Assembly (NCBI GenBank): GCA_947095585.1
Contig: OX352764.1
Location: forward strand, 6,371,001-6,435,000
From: Nephrocerus scutellatus
Lineage: Eukaryota; Arthropoda; Insecta; Diptera; Pipunculidae
Length of the DNA: 64,000 bases
Direction: 5' to 3'
A program made the position numbers and the translations under genes. The notes under the pieces are model-generated. The model was given only the letters and a program-made list of their open reading frames with translations, did not search any database and was not told where the DNA came from. Each line of letters starts with the position of its first letter. The first letter of the stretch is position 1. Below, one piece after another: positions 1 to 13,200 of this stretch.

Positions 1-94
1 TACTGACGTCTGTCGTTTATTGATATGAGAGGACTTCTCCTACTTAATGAGATGACAGGGAGAACAAAGGGACCCTCACAAGCAAAACACCGCT

Positions 95-520
95 AATTAC
101 TCTTTGCAAATTGTTGTCAATCAAAGTCATGTCAAATTTAATTCGTAACTTGTCAGCATCCATAAATTTTGTTGGTTTTGTTCCCAAAATGACAGCTAAT
201 TACTCTTCTGTCAAATTGTCGTCAGTCAAAATTCTGTCAAATTTAGTTCCTTACTTCTCAGCATCCATAAATTTTGTTCGCTTTATTCCAAAAATGACAG
301 CTAATTACTCTTCTGTCAAAGTGTTGTCAATCAAAATTCTTTTAAATTTAGTTCCTAACTTCTCATCATCTATCAATTTTGTTCATTTTATTCCCAAAAT
401 GACAGCTAATTACTCATCTGTCAAATTGTTGTCAATCAAAGTGCTGTCAAATTTAATTCCCAACTTCTCATCATCTATCAATTTTGTTCATTTTACTCCC
501 ACCTATCACACCTATTCACA
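95..520. repeat. Tandem repeat, about 105 bp unit, four copies
   Basis: Units start at about 95, 198, 303 and 408 with the phrase AATTACTCttctgtcaaa, then TGTTGTCAATCAAA, ending CAAAATGACAGCT. The last copy is incomplete. The open frame that runs through it (111-557, plus) reflects the period being a multiple of three and shows no protein-like composition. Confidence 0.9.
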
Positions 521-960
521 TTTCCCCTCTCAACTGACAATTCGTTCACTCGTTTAATAAATTCAAAGAAAAGAAAATTCATTCGATGAAAATGTTTTCT
601 TTGTTGTTGTCTTAAATTAAATTTATGTTCTATATACTCTTACTGTTTATAGTTTCAAAAAACTTTCGTTCGACACTTACTTTTTTGTTTTTGTTTTTCT
701 GGGGCGTGGCAATTATATTTCCACACGCCATCTGTTTAAAGCATTTGAAGGTTCGTTTCGTTTTTACACTTTTTGCACATGCTGGCTGACAAATTACTGG
801 TTTGGGGCGTGGTTGGGGGACGATTTATACAGTTTTAGGGTAAAGCTTAAATCTAGGGGTATTTCCATCATAATTAAAGTGTTAATTTTGGTTGTTTTCT
901 TCTTGCACCAAAATTCTCGTCATAGTAGGCGTAAGGAGAGAGTTGCCTATCCTTTCTTGC
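521..960. other. dpy: dumpy 3' UTR and downstream flank
   Basis: This is the sequence downstream of the stop codon. No strong coding frame or RNA gene is seen. A minus-strand ATTAAA lies at 553-558 and AATAAA motifs at 387-392, 282-287 and 16-21, the latter inside or beyond a tandem repeat. The true polyadenylation site cannot be chosen from sequence. The phrase GGGGCGTGG occurs twice (about 702 and 804). Confidence 0.4.
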
Positions 961-1202
961 TTACGACAGATAATCCGGTGTTGGTTCCGGAACAGATTCC
1001 GGATTTGTGAACAACGGATTGGGGAATTCCGGTGGATGTGGCAGTGGTCCAACAGTCTTTGGGCGTCGGCGGTATGCCATCAGCCAGCAGGACACGGCCA
1101 CAGCAACAGCCACAAGAGCGAGAAGCGCCGTAATGACCAAGGCGATGATAAGGCCGACCATAGAGACGCAAATATCTTCGACACGTTGCGCTGATGGCTT
1201 AA
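961..1202 (-). CDS. dpy: dumpy exon 59: transmembrane helix, cytoplasmic tail, stop
   Basis: 79 residues plus the stop codon. After KPSAQRVEDICVS comes a hydrophobic helix (VGLIIALVITALLALVAVAV plus a few residues), then a basic stop-transfer AYRRRPK and a short Pro-rich tail ending TPDYLS. The stop is TAA at 961-963. Type I topology places the giant ectodomain outside the apical membrane. Acceptor CTCACAG. Confidence 0.95.
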
Positions 1203-4200
1203 CTGTGAGTGTGTTACAAGGAGAAAGAGAGTTAGTTATAGAATATACCAGTCATTTGCAGCACTTACTGTTGGCATCACTGGAGCTTGTCTCGCGCTTC
1301 TCGAATGTCAATATCGCATTTGACTGGATGGTGATTTCCTCGCGAAGTTGTCCTTCAACTGTGTTGCCATTTTTGGCGACACTCGTGGACGGCGATGATG
1401 ATGTTGAATTGTCAGAAATGGCACGACGACGTCGTCGACCGAAAGCATTATAGCCACGGCAATTGACCGGTTGGCATTTGCCAAAGCATACACGAATATT
1501 ACACTGGAAGCGAATGTTATCGCTGGACGGGAACTTGAAGGCATTAAAACTGGCCAACAGACTGTTCGTGTCCGGATTGTATTCCCATTCACCGAAAATT
1601 GTTGGATCAGTGGCGCAGCCATCCTCATCCGTCACAATATACTCATTTTCGACATTATCCTCCATCGTCTTAGCTATGCACGTCCTTGCAAAACCACCAT
1701 AGATTGCTGTCGAGCGTGTACAGTGTTAGCAAAAATTCAACAAAATTCACCTTAAAAAAAATTTGTCACTTACTTGCTGGCTCCACATCGACTTGCAGCA
1801 TAAGATTATCACCGATCTCCGCCGAATTGATTTCCTGTCCATTGTGCGTAATAATGCGCATCTGGCAAATTGGTGGCGGTCCAGTGTTCGCAATAGTTCC
1901 GGCCGTTGTCAGCATTGAGACATTGAAACCCAATGTAACGTTCTTTTCGCCCGTCTGGTACACGCACTTGATGTTGTAAGCCTGAGCCTTGTATGTCACC
2001 AATTTAGGATGTTTCTGAATGACCAGTACAAAGCTGGCAATTCCATTGACATGCATCAGGCCGCAGCTACCAAAGTGTACCTTGAAAATTTCAGTACGTG
2101 GCACAGCCTCTCCGGCCAAGTTAACCACTCGCCGGCAGTCTTCATCTTTGCTGTGACCCTTGACGTACAGAACTCCATTGAAGCCAGGTTCGGTTATACG
2201 AATCTGCACTTGAACACCATCGGCTAAACAGCTAACGCCCATGTCGGGACGAGGGAAGTCTGTGCGGAAATTCGTGTGATTGCAGAACTCATCAGGATCT
2301 CCTGTATAGCCAACAATGCATTTGCAAATGGCTTTGTGGTTGATCGTATTACAGAAGGCGTTCACGCCGCATGTCTTATGCAGGCATGCGTCTTCGCAAG
2401 TCTTTGTCTCCAGATTGCAGTGACGGTTGTCGGCGCATTCATTGTCCGTTTCACATTCAGGTTGTTCGGTTGGGATGCATTCGCCGCGTTTAGTCAGACG
2501 ATAGCCATGCTCAACGGGACAAATACAACGTCCACGCTCATCGATGACCATGCCACGCTCCAGGGCACACGCACAGTGTCCGGTTTCGTCGATTTTGAAG
2601 CCATTCTCAATAATACATTGTGTGCAGTACTCGTAGACATCAAGAGCGGTACCCGGAGGGCAGGCACATTGCCCGTCGATGTCTCGTACGAAGCCCTTTT
2701 CGATGACACAAATTGAGCCTGTAGAGAGAGAGAGAGAACAAAACAGAGCAATATAGCGAAATTTCACAAAAGTTTTTATAAAAGTGTTATAAGCCGACAC
2801 ACTATGCGGTAATAGCTTCAAAATTAAATTCAATATCACTTACGCTTGTCACACTGAACGGCAGCATTTCCCGTGTACCCTTCAAGGCACTCGCATATCA
2901 TTGTTCGCACAGGAACGGTATCAAGGACTCGACACTTAGCATTGACGCCACATGGATTTGTGGCATTGCATGGATTGACACATTCGCCACCAATGCAAGC
3001 CGTTTGGCTGGGGCATTCACCGTCGTAAGTGCAGATGTCACTTCGCTCAATTTCACATCCATGACGCCGTGCTATTTGTCCTGGTGGACAGGCGCATTGC
3101 GGCCGATGTTGATAGACCTTGCAGACTTCATCGATAGCACAGGCAGCCGTTGTATCGCATGGGTTCTGGCATTTGCTGTTTACGCAAGCCTTGTCCGATG
3201 GACATTCGCCATCTGTGCGGCATCCAAGTGGGGTACAAGAGATACGAGCGTTACCTCGGAATCCAGGAATACATTCACAGATGGCACGATGGTTAACAGC
3301 CAAGCACTCGGCATTTGTTCCACATTGTTCCTGTTGGCAAGCCGGGACACACAATCCATTGCGGCAGCTGTGAGTCGATTGGCAGCCAAAGTCGTTCGCA
3401 CACTCAACTTTAGAGCATTCAAATTCAGGGTTTCCTTCGAATCCTTGCTTACATGTGCACACTGGTTTGTGATCCTTAATACGACATTCTGCGTTGAGGC
3501 CGCAATTGCAAGGATCGCGGCAGATACCACTAATGCATGACTTGTCCGCGGGACAGTCGGAATCGCCTATGCAACCACCCTGTTTGACAATACCTTGCGT
3601 GGCCTTACACGTTCCACTGCCGCTACTGATGTATCCTTCAGGACAGACACAAATCATGGTGCGGACTGGTGATGTTGGAGTGACTTCACATTTAGCAGGA
3701 CGATTGCATGGCTCTAGGACTAGGCAGGGATCAGCGCATTCGTTGTTTATGCAGGCTAGCCGCGATGGACAGTCCGTATCGAAGATGCAGACTGGTTGGA
3801 TTTCTGGTCGACAGTCCACATAGGGGTTGCCCATGAATCCGGCAGGACATCTACAGACAGCCATGTGATTTTGTGGGCGGCACTCAGCTCGCGATGAACA
3901 TTCGTTGTTGTAAATGCACGGATTTACGCATTGTTCGCTCTCGCAAGTCTTGTCCGATGGACAATCGCTGTTCGAGCGGCAATCAATGACTCGACATCTC
4001 TGGTAGGCATCACCACGGAAGCCAGATCTGCAACGGCACATAGCTCGGTTGGCTTGAACGTAACATTCGGCATTTATTCCACATGGATCGTTCACTAGAC
4101 ATGGGCTTATGCAGTTTCCATTAATACAAGCCTTGCCCGAATCGCATTCACTGTCTACCCGACAGCCGATGCTGCGACAAGCCGAGTAGGGATTTCCTTC

Positions 4201-7200
4201 AAAGCCATCTTGACATGAGCATGTAGCACGATGGTTCTGAACATTGCAAAGTGCATTTGAACCGCAATTGCACGGATTTCGGCACTGACGATTGACGCAC
4301 GCCTCCTGGTCTGAGCATTCGCTGTCTGCTGTGCATCCTTGTGGACTCTGCAGGACGATTGGTTTGCATTCTCCTCGAGCATCGGGCACGTAAGACTCTG
4401 GACATTCGCAGACCATTGTGCGGACGGGGACACTATCGAGGACGCTACATTTGGCAGAGCTGGCACATGGTGACAGCTCAGTGCATGGATTCTGGCATTT
4501 GCTGTCGATACAGGCGAGACGACTGGGACAGTCAGCGTCGTTGACACACTGCGGTTCGATGCTACGGCGTTCACAGTACGAAAATGGATTACCCAAAGGA
4601 GCATCCTTGGGGCAACGACAAACGGCAGCATGATTTATCGGCTGGCAGATAGCATTTTGTGCGCATGGATTGTCAATACAAGGATTGACACAATGATTCC
4701 TGACGCATGCTTGATTCGAGCCACAATCGTAGTCTGAGTGGCACTCAAGACGGACACATCGCGTGAAGGGGTCTCCCTCGAGACCAGCGGGACATCTGCA
4801 AGTAGCACGATGATTACGGCCATAGCATTCAGCATTAAGGGCGCATGGGTCCGAAATTATGCAAGGGTTGACACATTCCCGATTGATGCACTGTTTGTCC
4901 GAAGAGCATTCATCGTCAGATTGGCAACCGATCTGCACACATCCATGTTGAGCATTACCCGAAAAGCCAGCTTTACAGTAGCAAACTGGATGATGGTTTC
5001 GCACTAGGCACTCGGCGTTTGTTCCGCAATTGCATGGATCCACGCACTGTTCATTGACGCATGATTCAGTCAGCGAGCAGTCAGAGTTAGATTTGCAGCC
5101 AATTGTGGCGACTTCAGAGGCTGCGGGCAAACAAATTTGTTAATTGGATAGAAAAACTTCATCGACTAAACACAACTTACGTGGTATACATCCAGTCTTT
5201 GGATCGCCATTGTAGCCTGGTGGACAGCGGCAGATGGGTTGCCTATTTTGCACATGGCAATAGGCTCCGCGACCACATGGATCGGAATCGCTGCACGGGT
5301 TCACACAACGTTCATTGCGACAGGTCTGATCGTTCGGGCAATCATCATTTTTGTAGCATTCCGCGGTAGGAGTGACTCCTGGTGGGCTCTTCGCAGCTAT
5401 ATGAAAGAGAAAAGGAATACATTTTAGGTCAGATTTTAGGGGTAATTTGCGGAGTAATGGAATTCGTCACAAAAACCAAGACAATAAGGGGGCGTAGACG
5501 TTATATGACTTAATTTATAACAAAATGCTAATTTTTTACATTCTTGTATACAGACAGAGAGAATGTGAGAGAGAGAGAGAGCGAAAAAAGAGAGAGATAG
5601 AAAGAGTATTATCTGACACATATATTGTATTTGAAGGAATTATTTTATAAATTGTCCTATAATTATCGAATGAATGTTATCCTATAGTTTTATAATATCT
5701 GAAAATATCCTAGTCATCTTGTTAGATTAAAATCATCCTACCTTTATCCTATAATAATGCTATAATCGTTAAATAAGACAATTATCATAATGGCAACCTC
5801 TGGTGTCCCACAAGACAGCCATCTAGGCCCCCTTCTCTTTATCCTAACTATAAGTAATTTTGATAGGGTCATCAAACACTCCGCCCTCTCACTTCACGCT
5901 GACGATACCAAATTTTTCAAACCCATTTCTTTCCAACAAGACTGCTATCTCTTTTAACAACCAAGACCAGTTTTTCTACCTGGTGCCTCAAAAATTGCTT
6001 ATATATCAATATATCCAAATGCCAATCTATTACCCTATCTCTTAAGTCCAACAAGCCCGCTCCCAGACGTTACCTTCTCCACGGTCAACCCATATCCCGC
6101 GTGCAATCTTTTCGTGACCGCGGCATATTGTACGACTCGGAACTAAACTTCCGTTCTCATATTGATGAAATAATTCTTAAAGACAACTTATCCCTTGGCT
6201 TTATCAAACGGTGGTCCAAAGAATTTTCCAACCCTTATGTGATCAGATCCCACTACATCAATTTTGTCCGTCCCCTCCTCGAGTATGCTAGTCAGGCGTG
6301 GTCATCCTATCATCAAGTTCATGTGTCCAGATGAATGCTCTCGATCCATCGTCTTTTTCTCCGAATTGCTCTTCGAGGCCCACCTTGGGACAATCATCTT
6401 AAACTGCCTCCCTACCAAGACCGCCTCAACCTCATAAACTTGAAAAACCTCCAAGAACGCAGAGACATAGCTGAAATTCTTTTCATACATCGTCTCCTCT
6501 TAGGCTCCGTCGATTACGTGTCACTATACAACTCGATTTTCTTTAACACTAACGCTGGTAATCTACGATGTCCGCCTATCTGTTATTTACCGAAACACCA
6601 CACCATGTACGGCTCTAACGAACCAATCTCCCGTATACCGTGAAAGGTAAACTTAAACCTCACCGTTTTCGATTTTAACCGCAGAACTACCAACCTTAAA
6701 CTTGATCTCCCCGACCATTCCCACTAGCTTTAAGTTTTAGCTTTGTAATAAGCCGAATAAATGGGAGCTATTGCCCCACCAAAATTAATTTAAATTAAAA
6801 ACTTATTCAATACTCGGATGTACAGGTGGAAGCAATGCAGAATCTGGAAGCGTGGATCTAGCTGTAAAATGCGCAGCAAACAGATTGGCCTTTTTTTTAG
6901 ACTTGACAGCTGGAATGTCATTATAAATAAGCGTTGGAGTCAACGATGAGTTTGTATTTTTGACTCTTTTTATTTATCAGGATGAGAGGTAAGGAACAAG
7001 TCAAGGGCGTTCGCGGTATGATTCGCAAAGTCAGGTGGTATTCGTGTAGGCTCATGTACAAGCTGAGTATGGTTATTTATCTCAGCGAATATCTGAAGAC
7101 ACCTTGTTTGGGGTGTTGTTTGGCCAGAATGGCGGAGCTATACAGAGTTTTATACATTGAAACGATTTCAGTGTGAAGATATTTAGTGACAATTCTTGAA

Positions 7201-10200
7201 ATTGAATTAGACAGGGCATCAAAAGGGTTATGATTCAACTCATACTGTCTAATTTGGGCTTTAATAAATAGAACAGTAGTGAATGTTTTGCTTTAATACT
7301 TTCAGTTTGATCCTTCAAGGAATTCTTATTTTTTGTGGCAAACCTTGTTTACTTACCAGTCTGTTGACATTCGAGACGTGGATTGCCCTCGTAACCCAGT
7401 GGACAGGTACATTGTGCATAGTGATCCCTCGAACGGCACTGAGCATTTACACCGCAACTTTCAAGTAGGCAAGCGGTGATGCAAAGGCCACGCTGGCAAA
7501 CCTCTGCGTTGGGGCATTCCTCGTTGTGTTGGCATCCGGTGGCGACATCATGTTTGATGGGAACACAATTCCTGGAGTTGTCGGTGACCATATCACTGGG
7601 ACACTTGCAGATCATAGTTCGCAGTGGCAAGGTGTCCAGCACTGTGCAAGTCTGCTGTGACGAACATACATGGGCCAAAGCACACGGATTGGCACAGCGC
7701 AAATTAATGCAAGCCAATTGCGAGGGACATTCCGAGTCAGTGGTACATTCCGGTTTAGGCTGTGCAGGTTCTCGGAAGGTGCTGCATTCGACAAACGGAT
7801 TACCGGTACTACCTGGGCGGCATTCACACTGAGGTTGATGATGGCGTCCTACACAGGTGGCTGTTGCAGCGCATGTATCCTCATCGCATACCGGTCGGCA
7901 GATTCGGTTAAGTCGATCGCATGCCTCATGATCAGCACAGTCCTCGTTGTATTGACAATGACCAGTGATACACGAGACGAATGGATTACCCTGCGTTCCG
8001 CCAGGGCACATACAAACGGCTTGGTGGTTTTGTGCTCTACATTGAGCTCCACTGCCGCAACGGGTCGCCCCGTAAACGCATGGATCCACACAATTCTCAT
8101 TGATACACGCCTTGTCGTATGGGCAGTCAGAGTTGATCTTACATTCGGCTGCATGAGGTGTGGGGGAGAAAATAGATGTGTTATGTTAGTTATCAATGGC
8201 ATATTAAATATACAAATTTTGTATTACAAGAAATGAAATTATAAGCAGAGGTTTTACATTTTCAAAACCGAAACAACCCAAAAAACAAAAAAAGAGAATC
8301 GATAACCGAAATGGAAATCAATAAATGAATTCTCAACACTTTCTCATCAGGAAATACTCAAAACTTACGTTTAAAGCACTGCACTTGTGGATCACCTCCC
8401 CATCCTGCTGGACAGTAGCATAGTGGACGATTATTTGCGACTCGGCATTCGGCATTTCCAGCGCATGGATTTCCCTCGGCGCAAGGATCTTGGCAACGTT
8501 TATTAATGCATGCCATGGTGGGAGTGCATTCCGAATCGTGACTACATCCAGCTGTGATAGTGGTTGCTGCTAATAAGAGGAAACTTAGCATTTGATCCAA
8601 GTGTAAAGACAGATAACTTACGTGGCTGATAACAGTTTACAAATGGATCGCCCTGCAAGTTGCTCGGGCATGAACACACCGCTCGATGGTTCTGGGCTAA
8701 ACATTCGGCTGTACGGGCACATGGCGATCCGCCGTCGGTACAAGGATTCACACATACACCTCCACGGCATGCTTCAGTATCGGAGCATTCATCATTCGAG
8801 TGACATCCATGATCTTTTTGTTGCTCTACATTGTTTGGGAGATAGCGGGAGAGTTGGCAAAGAGAACATGAATGAGATTAGTAATCAGTAACTATTGACA
8901 ATACAGGAATTAAAATTTTCATAATGGTGCTGTAGTTTAGATTTTGCAAAGTACAACAAAAAGATACACACATTGTGCTCAAGGACATATCTGTGTGCAA
9001 TTCTTAAGAAAAAAATAAAAACTATTTACAAAATTTTTACATTAAGCTGAGCTGCTGAAACGGAGATCTTATATTAAGCAAATTTGGCAAATGTCTGGAG
9101 AAGGCCGACGGACTTACCTTTACGACAACCAACATCAGCATCGCCTACATATCCAGGTTCACATTGGCAGATCATGGTGCGCAAAGGCAACGTATCGACT
9201 ACTGAGCAAAGAGCGTTTTGGCCGCAAGGTTTTGTTGCGCTGCATGGATTCTTGCATTCGCCATTGAAGCAAGCGAGTTTGCTTGGGCAATCGGCATCGA
9301 CGGAACACTGCGAGATGTCTTTCTGCACGATGATGTCACACCGGACATTCGGATTTCCATTGTAGCCTGGTGGACAACGGCACTGAGCACGATGATTGTC
9401 GACGCGACATTGTGCGCCAAGGCCGCAGTTACATGGATCCTCACAGCGTTCATTGCGGCATGCCAAATTGAAGGCGCATTCCATATCGCTGGTGCACTCG
9501 GGGCGGTCACAACGAATCAGCGGATTTCCACGATAACCATCCGGACAATGGCACCGAGCCTTGTGATTGTAATTGGTGCGGCAGATTGCAGCCGTTCCAC
9601 ACTGCGTGTACGGGCACGGATCGACGCATTGTTTGTTGATGCAAGCTTCGGTGGCGGGACACTCATCATCGGATCGACATCCTATAACGTGGCAGAAGGT
9701 CTGTGCATTGCCGGTGTATCCTTCATTGCAGACGCATAGCGGACGATGCAGTTGGACATGACAACGCGCATTCTGGCCGCAGATGTTTGTCTGCTCGCAG
9801 GGATTCTTACACTCGTTGTTCACGCATGCCTTGTCATTGGAGCACTGGCTGTCGCTGGTGCATTCGGGCTGGGGCACAACGACAACATCCATTTGTGGCA
9901 TGCACTGACTGTACGGCGAGCCGTAATATCCCGATGGGCAGGTACAAATAGCCTTGTGGTTAATGGCCGAGCATATGGCGTTTACGCCACAAGCGTTGAT
10001 GCATGGGTCACGGCATTTCTGGTTGACGCAAGAACGATCGCGAGCGCATTCCCCATTGGTGACGCATTCGGGATAAGAGCATGTCGCTGCACCATTGATA
10101 ACACGGCAAATTCCATTGCTACGACATGGTGACGGCGTGCATGGATCGACTGGTTCCTTGGCAATGGGTGTGTGACACTCGACGAATGGATTACCCACCG

Positions 10201-13200
10201 TTGGACTGGGACATGAGCATATCGGATTATGATTGACGGTCTGGCATTGGGCTCCGAAACCACAAACGCCGGGGCATGGATCGACACACTTTGAATTGAC
10301 GCAAGCTTTGTCCTTGGAGCAATCCGAGCTGAGGGTACATTCGGGGCGACAACCTTGTCCAATCGGGTTGCCAAAGAATCCTGGCATACACTCGCACACA
10401 GCACTGCTGCGCACTGTCTTGCACACGGTGTTCTGGCCACATGGCGACGGGTAGCACGGATCGACGCTGGTTACTGGCGTCTCCTCTTTGGCGATTATCG
10501 GTAGACATTGCCTAAATGCATCTCCAGTAAGTCCCGCAGGGCAAGAGCAAATCGGAATGTGATTGTTGGTGTTGCAGATGGCTTCCACACCGCAGGTTCC
10601 TGGACATGGGTCAACACACTTGTACCGAATACAAGCTCTGTTCGCTGGACATTCCGAATTGCCAATACACTCCGGACGACATCCTTCGTAGGGATTTCCA
10701 ATGTAATCGTTGGTGCACTCGCAAGTGTAGCTATCGCCTCGCACGCGACACTCAGCGTTGACTCCACATGGTGATGGACGGCACGGATTCTTCGGTTCTT
10801 CGGGACGGGCTGGTTGAACTGTGTACGATAGGTTGGGGAGAGAAAGAAAATGCAAATCATTTAAAAAAAATGTCAAATTATTTCCTAAGCCAAAACGTCG
10901 TCGCCTTACTTTTGGGAGCCTCTTGGCATCGGAAGAAGGGATCGCCAGTCAAGCCAGCTGCACACATGCAATTGGGAATGTGCAGCGTGACTATACAGTT
11001 GGCGTTTTGTCCACAAGAACCTGGACAAGGGTCGCGGCACTTTCGATTGATGCATGCTAAGTTATTGGGGCAATCGTCGTTGTTACTGCATTCTGGGCGA
11101 CAGTTCGGTGGACTGCCAATATATTCAGCGATGCAAGAGCATTGTGCTTTACCCCTATCATTTACACACTGAGCATTGAGCCCACAGGGAGATGACGCAC
11201 AAGGATCCTGCAATTTGGCTGGAGGAAGTCGTTCTAGATGATATTCTACAACAACAAAAAAACGTCGAGAGTCGAAGGGAAAACTTAGTTAGTAAACTTA
11301 TCAACCAGGTGGGGGCGGAATACGATAAGTTCATACCTATCCTAGCACATGAGGTGTACGGATTTCCACTGAAACCGCGCATGCACTCGCAATGAGCCCT
11401 ATGCTGGACGGTCTGACACTCAGCATTAAGGCCACACTTTCCAGGACAAGGATCGATACATTTGTTGTTGATGCAAGCATGCACCTGACCGCAGTCCGAG
11501 CTCGTGTAACACTCCAGACGACAACTGGGCGGTATTCCGACGTAGCCAGTGACACATGAGCAAATGGCACTACCGCCTCGCTCAATGCACTGTGAGTTAG
11601 GACCGCAGGGTGACGGTTGACATGGGTTCTGCGGGACAACATCGCGCACCGTTTCGCATGCAACGAACGCATTTCCGCTCATCTTCTCCGGGCAACGGCA
11701 CATTGCAATGTGATTGCTCACTTCACAGATGGCATTACGGCCGCAAGTTCCGGGGCATGGATCGACACATTTGCTACGCAGACAAGCACGGTCTCGTGGA
11801 CAATCCGAATTGAGAACACATTCAGGACGGCAACCAGTATACGGATCTCCATGGTATTCCGCAATGCAGGTACATTTGCCATCATTGCAAATCGTATTGG
11901 CACCGCAAGGCGGTGGATTGCATGGGTCGACAGGATCGGCAGGTCCTACAATTTGAAAATGCGGTGATTTAAGGTAAAGAAAGTCCACTAACCGGAAAAA
12001 TCGGCGCGCAAAACAATCAAAGTTTCAAATTCTAAATCATCACTTATTTGCCCCATTTGACAACCAAAAAATACTGGGAGGCAATTGGAGTATAGTGGTT
12101 CATAGTCGGGACTTTTATGTATTTCAAAGCAAAATTTCTTAACCCTAACACAGTTTTTCATTCAAAAACGCATTATTTTCTGTTCTTGAATTTTGTGACG
12201 CAATTATAAGAAAGAAAAAATATCCGGAAACTTTTCCAATGGGAAACTGTAAGTAGTAAAAGCAGCACCATAACTGAAGTAGGTGGTATTTTGTTGCAAA
12301 TACTGGTAGTATTGCATTGCAAATAGGGATTACCAAATCGAAGCAATTAACTTTTATAATAAAATTAAAAAGGACAGTCACAATCTACAAAAACGTCTGT
12401 CATCGCATCGCCGCAGTAAGGTTTTTACCTTTAGAGGAGGAGCAGAGGAGTTTGGGTAAATTACTCGGCTCGAAGGATCAAAAACATAAGATACGAGTAT
12501 CACAAATATCCTTTTCGTGGTGCCCAAATTGTGCAATTAATACAAACCCATACTAGATGAGTAAAAATAACTCTGCTAGACGGACCAAAACTGGTAAATA
12601 TCCGAAAAACGTAAGATATAAGAAAGATCCTTCTTGAATGACCAAATTTTGTGATTAAAATTGTGATAACAAATTAATTATGCGGAAAACATCCGGCTCG
12701 AAGGACCAACATTTTTTTTTTCCAATGGCACACACAAAAAGGGTTTGAACCCTTATGATGCTAGGCATAGCGTGGGCACTAAGGTATCAAGAAAATAAAT
12801 AGGAGATATTGATTTGCATGCATTTTGAATGCCTGCGGATCATAATGATGCGGGAATACAGAGCTTAGTCAAGCATTCCACACTCGTGTGCCACGACTAA
12901 AGAAAAAAAGGGTATCTAAATTCAAAGTGCAAAGAATTGAATTCATGGAGGGCGGAATTCAGGTTGCTATTTCTCTTAAGCAACGTTGGGCCGGTAAAAC
13001 AGTGACACACAGGAGACATTTCTGCGATGTTCAAGCGAATCAATTGTTCCTTTAATATTTTTGTCACCTGTAAGTTTTATCACACGGTTCTGTAAGCAGA
13101 TGCATGATGTTATTAGGTGCACCTGACTAAACATGACACTTATACTCAAGTTTGGGCAATTGAATGCCTTGTAAAAAGAAGCCAGATCAGAGGAAGTGAA

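Noticed and set aside
111..557. Possible small protein (148 residues) over the tandem repeat
   Set aside because: The open frame exists because the 105-bp period is a multiple of three. The composition is low complexity and no start context or domain is seen.
6982..7260. Similarity between 6982-7260 and 34005-34320
   Set aside because: Only short phrases match by eye. Too weak to define a repeat without alignment.
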